NCBI GenBank assembly: GCA_023807065.1
Contig: JAJJLU010000359.1
Span: forward strand, 1 to 64,000
Source of the DNA: Isotricha intestinalis
Taxonomy: Eukaryota > Ciliophora > Litostomatea > Vestibuliferida > Isotrichidae
Direction: 5' to 3'
DNA length: 64,000 nucleotides
Positions 24,501-32,377 of the stretch are shown here, in pieces. A program made the position numbers and the translations under genes. The first letter of the stretch is position 1, and each line of letters starts with the position of its first letter. The notes under the pieces are model-generated. The model searched no databases. It had not been told where the DNA came from and was given only the letters and a program-made list of their open reading frames with translations.

Positions 24501-26177
24501 AAAGTTATTGAACATTGTAATAGTTTAAAAAATCCATCTTATATGATTTCTCCTGTAAATTTAATAAAAACATCAGAAAAGAAAAAAAGTCCTCTTTCTA
24601 TTTCTAAAGAAAATAAAATTCAAAATAAAAGGAAAGATAATAAAGAAAATAAAGAAAATAAATTATATGAAGGATTAATGAAAGCAGCTAAAAATTATAA
24701 TAATAATATGGCTCAATGGGCTAGAAAGGATATGACAAAAGAAATTGAAATTGCAGAAAATTATGTTAAAGAATTAAATTCTAATATGGAAAAAAATTCA
24801 ATTAAACATGATATTACTTCAATATTAAATACTTTAACTGTTGATAATTTTAATGATGTTAAAGATAAATTATTTAATTTATTAAATAAAAATAATGATA
24901 ATCAAGATAAATTAATTGAAGTAATTTTAGAAAAAAGTATCATTGAAAATGGATATATTATATTATATGCTAAATTATGTAAAGAATTAATAAATATTCT
25001 TGAAGAAAAAAATGAATGTTACTTAAAAACTAAATTAATTGAAGTTTGTAAAAATTCTTTTGATAAAGCAGAAAATGAATTTGATTCCAAAATTATTTTA
25101 AATGATGATCAATATTATCATCAAAAGAAAAAAATATTAGGAAATATTAATTTAATTGCAGATTTAATTGATGTAAAAATTCTTTCTCAAAAAATTGGAT
25201 TTTATTGTATTAATACTTTATATGATAGATTTTCAAAGTCAAATAATAATAATGATAAAAGTATGAAATTTATAAATTTAGAAGCATTAATTGCTTTTCT
25301 TTCTAAATTTGGAAAGATAATAATTAAAAGAAATAAAAAAGAGAAATTAAACAAATTAAAAACTTTTATATATGAAAAAATAACAATTATAAAAGATCAA
25401 AAAGAAATTCCTGGTTTTTTAAAATATAAAATAATAAATTTATTAGAAAAAGAAAAAAACAATTGGCAAGATACATTATTTGAAAAATCAATAATACCAA
25501 AAGGAAAAGAAAAACTAAAATTAATAAATGAAGATGATTATGATTATAAAAAATTAGTATTAGAAGATGAAGATGCAATAAAAGAAGATTTAACAAATTG
25601 GATAAATTATTTAAACGAAAATGATATTATAACTCCATCAGAATTAGTAGAAGAAATTTTAAATGAATATGAATGGGAAAATATTGATAAATTAATTAGT
25701 GATGAAAAAGTTGAATTAGTAGAAATTATAAGATGTTTTCTTGAAGTTTCTATTGATTTAATTAATAAAAAAGAAGATATATTTAAAGCAAATCAATATA
25801 TTAATTCTGTTATTGAATTTTATTCTAAATTTTTATCTAAAGAAGAAATTGATGATTGTAATAAAAAATTAATGCTTTTATTTATTGAAGTTAATAACTT
25901 AGTTGTTGATAATTCTTTTATGTTTGAAATTCTAGGAAATTTATTATTTGCTTCTATTAATGATAAATTATGTTCAGTTAATGATTTAGATATATTTATT
26001 GGAAGTGAACAATTGACTTTACAAAATATTTCAAAAGTTATTAAATATGCAATTGGAGCTGCTGGAAATAAGAAATTTAAATTTATTGATGATCTTAAAC
26101 ATACTAAATTGTTTAATAACCAAAAAGAATTATTTAATTCAATTTTAAGTGAAAATCATAATCATGAGAATCATTAA
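21522..26177 (+). CDS. Large protein with ~17 [FY]ISK repeats and a MIF4G domain
   Basis: Intronless 1551-residue protein. Residues about 235-575 hold roughly 17 imperfect copies of a ~20-residue unit with core [FY]-[IV]-S-K-K-x-[IL] followed after several residues by Lys/Ile-Pro (KPxxxxxY). Residues about 1085-1330 match the MIF4G HEAT-type domain of eIF4G-class proteins: SILNTLTVDNFNDVKDKLF, then LIEVILEKSIIENGYIILYA with LCKELI, CKNSFDKAENEF, and KKKILGNINLIADLIDVKIL. MIF4G domains bind eIF4A-type helicases and scaffold translation, NMD or nuclear cap-binding complexes. The C-terminal 200 residues are acidic helices, possibly MA3-like. No certain eIF4E-binding motif was found. A decayed inverted copy of residues about 600-733 lies at the left edge. 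The MIF4G call is strong; initiation-factor identity is tentative. Confidence 0.85.
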   Translation: MNQKAKRGILLNSSKGKSKEKFLTIAKSNSPNEKIEIIEYNKIKNSYIKKQDNDPSKCKTHRPYIPTFIRDRNKIIKTNSIYKYHKNRYGYPNEKIYINNRYKLLNQSQNIERENNNKNSSFKNELNTTYDDLINYIKKSSNIEKNEVKVTSKTINRSSNEKNIAKSIDDDNNDINYYGNVYKRRRQYWSSKSSSRENKSNDSNDKNRILTYRRQNNLKEDLMSTLNDTKNIICKLPLSYISKKYIKLNLFPINTFCFISKEIIRPIILPTLDISFISKYLISSKVLPIIDNSFISKKIIKVIQMPLLDNHFMSKKIIKSTFIIPTSSKKRNLSEVKTKKNNSVKYIDLFRKIPINEFSFISKKIYIAKNIPILPLSFFSKTIISCLTIPKLDISFISKICKKEDIFKIPEKEISYITKKRIEYIKKPTSSINYISKKRFMNQIINKPISTYCYISKQLIKIYNKPKFNICYISKELMKNYKKPISDICYVSKEKIYIFKKPKIKDCFISKYLFKIFQKPLLKFGLISKNYIFQTQIIPLINQCYISKKFIISGYKKPILREAFITKKINKGIIPIKKPIIINCQIYKKYKKSKSCLSNSSSLSFIDNLAQDEEKIISTSIKEDIISTPIKSLKNFNFKNSNKDKIDKISNSVNSQISKISKNSEKNISNFGSLQDDISSEFNEIDKKLNKKHPELEANIRQRREIEKEIEIQFDDFGMVKEINNSNSKNKNSDSEKKSNYSKNFILTEQSPQNINLSLSRSKNNSNQKSSNKKQNMSKSQQMDSSEKKNKPLNQNKSMKIPKFKFDKNMLFDLKYELNRRKKEKRIIQEYEYSNIRKATQKLNEVLLGKSSDNKKDIIESKIEIGANKLEEIIGKRKTKRASGQISVRKNNRYLHILEQEDKMNKLKNIEKILDNKFDLNPNNENLLFSRIKSNTPIKPTIKKLFKTSEKSKNSARKQKKEKLIPKSNSINLQFILSLKLYPHSLDSYQLPNKVIEHCNSLKNPSYMISPVNLIKTSEKKKSPLSISKENKIQNKRKDNKENKENKLYEGLMKAAKNYNNNMAQWARKDMTKEIEIAENYVKELNSNMEKNSIKHDITSILNTLTVDNFNDVKDKLFNLLNKNNDNQDKLIEVILEKSIIENGYIILYAKLCKELINILEEKNECYLKTKLIEVCKNSFDKAENEFDSKIILNDDQYYHQKKKILGNINLIADLIDVKILSQKIGFYCINTLYDRFSKSNNNNDKSMKFINLEALIAFLSKFGKIIIKRNKKEKLNKLKTFIYEKITIIKDQKEIPGFLKYKIINLLEKEKNNWQDTLFEKSIIPKGKEKLKLINEDDYDYKKLVLEDEDAIKEDLTNWINYLNENDIITPSELVEEILNEYEWENIDKLISDEKVELVEIIRCFLEVSIDLINKKEDIFKANQYINSVIEFYSKFLSKEEIDDCNKKLMLLFIEVNNLVVDNSFMFEILGNLLFASINDKLCSVNDLDIFIGSEQLTLQNISKVIKYAIGAAGNKKFKFIDDLKHTKLFNNQKELFNSILSENHNHENH
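22225..23245 (+). repeat. Array of about 17 degenerate [FY]ISK codon repeats
   Basis: Within the MIF4G gene, units of about 60 bases encode cores such as YISKKYIK, FISKEIIR, FISKYLIS, FMSKKIIK, YITKKRIE, YISKQLIK and YVSKEKIY. Protein-level conservation is clear, while DNA identity between units is modest, so this is an old array under protein-level selection. One longer spacer (about 22,500-22,570) interrupts it. Confidence 0.85.
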
Positions 26178-26946
26178 AATTGAATGGTATATTATTATAT
26201 ACTTTTATTTCATTTAATTAAATATAATTAAAAATTATTGTCTTAATTTAAAGACACCAAAAATTTATTCTAATATATATTATATTATGATACATCCAAT
26301 TATATTTTATTTAAAATTAAAATAGAATTAAGAAAGAAAGAGTAATCCTAAAAGAATTTAAGAATAATAATTTTTATAAAGTGAATAATTTTGTAGTTAA
26401 ATTAAAATTCTTTCATTTAGGTTTTTTATACATTTTTTTATATGAATATAGATTTTTATTTTTTTTGATGGTCGAAAATTTTTTACTAAAATTTTGTAAA
26501 AGTCATTTTATAATACTCCATTCAATTATTTATTTTTTTGAATTTAACTTTAAAAAAATCATTAATTATTTTTATTACTATTATTTATAATGAAATTAGT
26601 TATGATTTAGAAAATTTAAATTCATTTAAATACTCAAGTTTTTGTTATTATTCAATATAATTTGGATTTTATAAATATCATTCAGATGTATGACTATTAT
26701 TAAAGATTTTTTTGTTGAATGTTTGTTATTCTATTTTTAAAATGTTGAAATTAATACATATTTATCTATAAATATATAAAATATATGAATAAATATTCAT
26801 TTTATTATATTAATATAAAAGGTTTTTACTTTTTTCAAAAATTTGAACAATTATATTATTTTATAAACATAAAAATTATTAATTAATAAAAAACAAAAAA
26901 TTCAATATATTAATATTATTCTGAAAAATTAAAAAAATCAATAAAA
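26178..26946. other. Gene-free stretch
   Basis: 769 bases with no supported gene. A T-rich open frame at 26,384-26,590 lacks an ATG at its beginning and encodes almost only Phe, Leu, Ile and Tyr, as expected of T-rich non-coding DNA. Confidence 0.5.
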
Positions 26947-28019
26947 ATGGAAAAAAAACCACCAAAACAAATGCCAAAAACAATTGAAGAATGTTTAGAA
27001 CGTTCATTAATAAAAATAAAAAAATATTTTAAAAGAGTAGAAACAAATAATTTTAGTATCCCTTTAAATGGTCCTCCACCTGATGTAAGTGATATTCCAA
27101 ATCAAGAAAAAGCATTCCAAATATATAATTTTGTTAGACAAGCTTGTAAAGAAAAAAAAAGATTTTTTGACACAGCTAAATATGAATATTTAAATTTAGA
27201 AGAAAACTTCGAAAAATTAAAATATAGAACAGGATTTAATCAAGCTAATTTTTCAGATATAATAAATAAATGTAAAATGTTAATGAAATGTCAAGCTGAT
27301 GATAATTTATATATTGAAAAATTAAAACAAGAAATTATTATATTAAATAGTCAAAAAAATGCAATTATAGAAAAAACAACCAATACAATCAATACAATGA
27401 AAAAAAATCAATTAGATTTAATTGATAAAATTACTAAATTAAATGAAAATGCACAATTAATTGATCAAGGAAAACAAGAATTATTAGCAAAACAACAACA
27501 ATTATTGGAAAGAACCCAAGAAAATTTAATGTTAAAGAAAGAATTAAAGAAAAAAAATGCTGGATTTAGAAGAGAAAAAACTAGTATTATTATAAGTAAA
27601 AATAAAGAAATAAAAGAATTATTAGGTAAATTAGATAATGCTGAAAAATATCATGTCAATGAAATGAAAGAACAAAAAGAAAAATTTAAATATAAAAATT
27701 TATATAAAGAATCTAAATTAGATGTTGAAACTTTAGTCACAGAAAATAATAAACTTGCTTGTGAATTAGCTCAAATACATGCTGAAAATTATGTTATAAA
27801 TGAAAATTATAAAAAAATAGAAAAACAATTAAATAATGCTAGAAGTACTATTCAATTGTAAAATTAATTTTTTTAAATGTTTTTAGTTTAGTTAATACTC
27901 CTGCTTTTAAACAAGTTAAAAAAATGTTTTTCAATATGGAAAATTTAGGAGGATTACCAGATTTAAATAATCAAAATACTTCAAAAGATGGTTCAAATAA
28001 TTCAATGACAACAAAATAA
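26947..28019 (+). CDS. Unknown coiled-coil protein, two exons
   Basis: Exons 26,947-27,857 and 27,887-28,019 join to about 347 residues. The N-terminal 110 residues (PKTIEECLERSLIKIKKYF, then NGPPPDVSDIP) look folded or conserved. Residues about 115-310 are a long Lys/Glu/Leu/Gln coiled coil. The second exon adds NTPAFKQVKKMFFNMENLGG and a short Asn/Ser tail; without splicing, the first frame would stop two codons into the intron. No known family recognised. The overall plan resembles ciliary and centrosomal coiled-coil proteins, which is only suggestive. Confidence 0.78.
27858..27886 (+). other. Intron of coiled-coil gene (29 nt)
   Basis: GTAAAATT...TTTTAG, phase 2. The alternative acceptor five bases later would give an immediate stop, so this acceptor is preferred. 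Confidence 0.88.
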
Positions 28020-28130
28020 AAAAACATTTGAATTTTTAATCTTAATATATTTTTCTTTTTTAAATTAAAAAAATAAATTACAAAAATAAAATTAAATTTA
28101 TGTGTATTTAAATTAAAAAAAAAATAAAAT

Positions 28131-28675
28131 TTATTTTGCTTTTAATTTATTTAAATTATGTCTCCATCTTATTATATCTAATTCTCCTACAATTCTGTTA
28201 TTATTTGGACTTAAAAAAGAAGCTCCTTCATACATGCTTTTACTTTTATTTCTTTCATTTCTTTTTGAAGTTTGTAATAATTCACTAATTTCTTTTCTTT
28301 TTGAAATAATTTTTTCATTTTGAGTTTTTAAAACATTTTTTGTACCATTAATTAGATTTGAATTTGATGTTTTCCCACTCTTTGTCATTGACAATTGCTT
28401 TTTTCTTTGATAATTTTCAATTAATGAAAGTGGATTTTCATTTGATGTTGTTTTTATTGTGTTAAATAAACTTGTTTTCATGTTTCTTTTTTCTGTTTGA
28501 TTTAACATTATATTTTTTTTTATTTTATTTAAATTAATTGAAACATATCCTTGATTTGAAGATTCTTTTTTTTTATATGGATTTATTTTAACTACAATAT
28601 AATAATTGTTATTTTACATTCATCTATCATATCTTGAAGCATTTTTTTCACATTCCTACTAGAATTAGCATTCAT
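28131..28675 (-). CDS. Unknown basic protein, two exons
   Basis: Exons on the minus strand are 28,675-28,618 and 28,591-28,131; together they code for 172 residues. The first exon gives 19 residues (MNANSSRNVKKMLQDMIDE). It joins in frame to KINPYKKKESSNQGYVSINL and then to a Ser/Lys-rich body ending IVGELDIIRWRHNLNKLKAK. Including the upstream exon moves the start 167 bases upstream of the next in-frame ATG. Protein-like sequence on both sides of a consensus intron supports it. No domain recognised. The C-terminal EGASFLSPNNNRIVGELDII segment has the most ordered composition. Confidence 0.7.
28592..28617 (-). other. Intron of unknown basic-protein gene (26 nt)
   Basis: On the minus strand it reads GTAAAATA...TTGTAG, phase 1. 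Splicing extends the frame to an upstream ATG. Confidence 0.8.
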
Positions 28676-28855
28676 TTTGATTATTATTATAAATAAAAAT
28701 AAATATAAAATAATTTGAAATAAGCAAGTGATGAAATTAAAATAATAATAATTTTATTTTTAATAATAATTTTGCCTTTTAACAATCTTTAAAAATAAAT
28801 ATGATATATTAAATAATTTTTTAAATAAAAATAATGCTTAATTTATAATAATGAT

Positions 28856-29222
28856 TTAATTTAGTTTTCCAATGAGTCCAATAATATCATCTTTGGAATT
28901 TTTTTTATAAATATATTTTTTAAATATTTATTTATCATTAAAAGTAAAAGTTCCAAGGACTATGTTTTTAATATTGAAAAAATTTTCTTTCTTCATCCAT
29001 TAAATTATTTTTATATTTCTATTTCTGTCTCATGTTTATTTAATATATTTATTTATATGATTTATTATTTTATTATTGTTCATAATAAGGCTTATTTTTA
29101 TATTTAAACCAAGGAAGAAATAAATTTTCAAAAGAATAATCTGATAAAAAAGTTTAACCTTCAGTTTCTAAATCTTCTATTGTTATTTGAATAAAAATAT
29201 TAATAACAGATTTTTATTAATT
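28856..29222 (-). pseudogene. Gene relic: protein-like frame with nine UAA/UAG stops and a frameshift
   Basis: On the minus strand, about 80 codons from 29,222 downward give clearly protein-like sequence (TIEDLETEG, then TFLSDYSFENLFLPWFKYKN). Near 28,970-28,980 the frame shifts and continues as KNIVLGTFTFNDK and KKNSKDDIIGLIGKLN, ending in TAA at 28,858. In-frame stops are TAA or TAG, at places where Gln would be natural; intact CAA/CAG codons also occur. Acidic residues, Gly, Pro and Trp are far above random expectation for this DNA. I read it as a decayed gene. No family recognised. Confidence 0.55.
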
Positions 29223-29436
29223 CTTTTTTTATATTGAAGTATAAAATATTGAATTTTAATTATTATTTATAATCAATCTTGAAAACTAATCAAATTTAGA
29301 TATGATTGTTATTGAAACAGATTTAAATTATTAAAAAAGAAATTTAAATATATTATTAAACAAAATAAATTTAAATTTAAAAAAATAAATCTCAAAAAAA
29401 AATTTTTTAAAATAAAAACATATGTTTAATTATTTT

Positions 29437-30285
29437 TTATTTAGTTTCTTCTTTAACTTCTTCTTTTTTCTCTTCATCACCTTCTTTCTTTTCTTCATCA
29501 CCTTCTTTTTTCTCTTCGTCACCTTCTTTTTTTTCTTCATCTCCTTCTTTCTTTTCTTCATCGCCTTCTTTTTTTTCTTCTTCTTTTCCTTCTTCTTTTT
29601 TTTCTTCTTCTTTAGGAACACTAATAACAGGCATATCAGGAAACTTTTTAGTTTCTAAATAAACATTATAAAAATCTTTATATTCTTTCATAATACTTTG
29701 AAAATGTTCTAAATCATCTCCCATAACTTTTCTAACATAACTTTCATAATAAAATTTTCTTGTTGTAGTTGCTTTAGGTTTAACAACTTCATCATTTTTA
29801 ACTCCTAAAGATTCTAATAATTCATTATCATTTTCAACTAAAAATTTTTCCATTTCATCAATTTGATCTTTTGAAAAAGTAATTCCATATCTTCTTAAAT
29901 AAGTATAAAAAGTATGTAAATCTAAATAACCATTTTTTTCAGTATCTAAAACTCTAAAAGCTTCAATTAAAGTTTCTCTATCATAACTATAATATTTATT
30001 TGTTTTTAATAATTCAATTAAATGTTTTTCAAAAGCATCAACTTCTAATAATTCTTTAGATTTATCTGTTGTTGATTCTAATTTTTCAATTGAAGGTAAT
30101 ATTTCATCTACAACTTGACTTTGAGAAGGAAATTGAAGAAAATATCTTATTAAATATGGAGCTTCTATACGAGGAATGTAACCATTGTATTCTTTATATA
30201 TTATACTTACAATTTGACGAACTTTATATTTTATAAAAGTTTCCATTACAGGAATGTCGTTTGGAAGAAGGTTTTGAAAGAACAT
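29437..30285 (-). CDS. DRC8: DRC8/EFCAB2-like EF-hand protein of the axonemal nexin-dynein regulatory complex
   Basis: 282-residue protein. Residues about 12-60 (TFIKYKVRQIVSIIYKEYNG, then LIRYFLQFPSQSQVVDEILP) and 95-150 (RETLIEAFRVLDTEKNGYLD with the following FSKDQIDEMEKFL helix) match the two EF-hand lobes of EFCAB2/DRC8. This is a calmodulin-fold subunit of the complex that links outer doublets and controls dynein. The EF loop DTEKNGYLDLHTF lacks the Glu at position 12, so Ca2+ binding is doubtful. A C-terminal tail of about 57 residues is made of EGDEEKK repeats and is absent from typical family members of about 160-270 residues. The identification implies a motile cilium; no other axonemal gene is adjacent. 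Confidence 0.75.
   Translation of the reverse strand: MFFQNLLPNDIPVMETFIKYKVRQIVSIIYKEYNGYIPRIEAPYLIRYFLQFPSQSQVVDEILPSIEKLESTTDKSKELLEVDAFEKHLIELLKTNKYYSYDRETLIEAFRVLDTEKNGYLDLHTFYTYLRRYGITFSKDQIDEMEKFLVENDNELLESLGVKNDEVVKPKATTTRKFYYESYVRKVMGDDLEHFQSIMKEYKDFYNVYLETKKFPDMPVISVPKEEEKKEEGKEEEKKEGDEEKKEGDEEKKEGDEEKKEGDEEKKEGDEEKKEEVKEETK
29455..29605 (-). repeat. 21-bp minisatellite encoding EGDEEKK units
   Basis: About five near-identical 21-bp units in the 3' part of the DRC8-like gene, each coding for a 7-residue acidic-basic repeat, flanked by more degenerate Lys/Glu codons. The same phase is kept throughout. Confidence 0.9.
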
Positions 30286-30876
30286 TTTTTTTTTATATTT
30301 TTTAAGTTATTTTTTTATTTAATTATTTTTTGAGTTTTTTTTTTCTTTTTATGATATTTTTGAAATTAATTATTTTTGAGTTTTATTTATTAGTAATAAA
30401 ATTATTTTTATTTTTAGAAGGATTTTTATGGTTAGTTTTTATTATTAATTATTTCATTATATTATTTACAAACCATGAAACCCAACAAATTTTCATCTAA
30501 TTAATATAATAACAATAATATAAAATATAAATACAATTTTTCTCCATAAAAATATCTATTCTCACTTACTCAATTTAATATAATATTTTGATTTTTATTT
30601 TGAATTAAAAATTAGAGAATAAATAAATTTATTATTTTCTAAAAATATAATCTTTGTTAACATTTCTTTATAATTCATGGTTTTTATTAGTTTATAATTA
30701 AAATTGTTTGAGCCGTCAAATTTTTAATTTTAAATTATTATCATTTTCATCTTTAATTATTAAATTTACAATATGTTGAATGTTTCTTAATCTTCAAATC
30801 ATAAAATATATAAATTTAAATACGGAATTATGTGATGAAAAGTAAATATAAAATTAAAATAAAATATTTTTATAAT
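30286..30876. other. Divergent intergenic stretch
   Basis: 591 bases between divergent genes, holding T-runs near the minus-strand start and A/T-rich sequence. A short run near 30,705-30,725 with GAGCCGTCAAA is the only G/C-richer patch. No feature assigned. Confidence 0.4.
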
Positions 30877-32243
30877 ATGGAAGAAAAAGAACAATCATCT
30901 CTTCAAAAACAAAATAGTTCCTCCTTTGAAAAGCCTTCAACTTTTGAAAATCAAATTGATATAAAAGTAATAGAAGAAAGTCAAATATTAATAGGAAGAT
31001 ATGAAGAAGCTCCAGATTATCTAAAAGATAATGAATATATAAAAACAGGATATTTATTAAATTGTCATTCACTATCAAAAGTTTTTCGTTCATTATTTAA
31101 ATGTCATAATGAAACAATAAATATATGGACACATTTATTAGGAGCTTTAACTGCGGTTTGTTTAATATTTTTCACTGGAATTTATATTACTGGAAATAAA
31201 GAAAAAATATTATCTGTTGTAGGATATGAAAATATGGTTAAAAATATTAAAGAAATTATTTCTTCTTGGGTTGAAAATTTAAATAAAGATAAAATTGAAG
31301 AAAAACAAATTTATCCTTCTTCAAATTATTTTTATGTTGATAATATATATGAAAAAACAAAAGAGCTTTTAAAAAATATTTTACCAAATAATCAAATATC
31401 ATCATTATTAACTAAATATATAAATGAGGTGAAAAATTTGATAAATAAAATATTAGAAAAATATGATTATAAAAATAATTCAAAAGTAATAGATGATATA
31501 ACGTTAGAATGGGATATATGTAGAAATAAAATATTAGATATATTAAAAGGAGAAGAAACTCTTAATGAAAGTTTAAATGATAATAATGAAAATATATTAA
31601 GGAGATGGCCTCTATTTATAATGTTATGCGCAGCAATAGTTTGCTTAGGTTTTTCAGCTTCTTTCCATTTATTTGGAATAATGTCAAAAAATATTTATCA
31701 AATTATGTCAAGATTAGATTATGCTGGAATAACGTTTTTAATAGCAGGAAGTTGTTTTCCTCCTTATTTTTATTTTTTTTATTGTGAATCATGTAAAATA
31801 TATTTTATTTTCATTTTTTTTTAGTTTTTTCAACTGCTTATTTAAGTTTTATTTCAGTATTTTCATTCAGTGTTTTTTGTCTTTCTTTGACTCCTGATTT
31901 TCATGTTCCAAGAAGAAGAAAATTAAGAGGAATATTATTTTTAACTTTAGGAATTAGTACTGCTATTCCTATTTTACATTTAAGATTTCTTGGTAAATTT
32001 GTTACTGGATTTGATAAAAAACCTCATTTAATTTATTGGTATCTTGGAGGAATATCTTATGTTTTCGGAGGATTAATGTATACTTTGAGAATTCCTGAAA
32101 AATATTTCCAAGGGAAATTTGATATTTTAGGAGCTTCTCATCAAATTTTACATATTTTTGTAGTTATTGGATTTATTCTTCATTATCTTGGATGTGTTGA
32201 TTCTTATTATTATAGAGTTGCTAATAAATGCCCTGTTAAATAG
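30877..32243 (+). CDS. PAQR (adiponectin-receptor-like) seven-pass membrane protein, two exons
   Basis: Exons 30,877-31,792 and 31,825-32,243 join to 444 residues. The ATG at 30,877 has A at -3 and G at +4; an in-frame ATG at 30,835 would add 14 residues. PAQR hallmarks: FRSLFKCHNETINIWTHLLG before TM1; CLGFSASFHLFG with the conserved Ser-x3-His; SRLDYAGITFLIAGS; and the late SHQILHIFVVIGFILHYLG with HxxxH. The three histidines form the family's intramembrane zinc/hydrolase-like site. Between TM1 and TM2 lies an insert of about 125 residues rich in Asn/Lys and helices, absent from animal AdipoRs. Family members act as ceramidase-like receptors or membrane-fluidity sensors. The gene ends in TAG, which helps fix the genetic code. 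Confidence 0.9.
31793..31824 (+). other. Intron of PAQR gene (32 nt)
   Basis: GTAAAATA...TTTTTAG, phase 1. Splicing joins FFYCES to the next membrane segment STAYLSFISVFSFSVFCLSL. Confidence 0.9.
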
Positions 32244-32377
32244 TATTAAGAAATTTAATTTTTTGATTTTATTTTTTATTAATTTTTAAATGTAATCTTT
32301 ATGTAATATTTTATATTAATATTATATGAAAATGAATTTATTATATACATGATTTATATTTATTTTTTTTATTTTCA

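Noticed and set aside
26384..26590. Open frame of about 65 codons on the plus strand
   Set aside because: No ATG at its beginning, composition almost wholly Phe/Leu/Ile/Tyr as expected from T-rich non-coding DNA, no neighbours supporting it.
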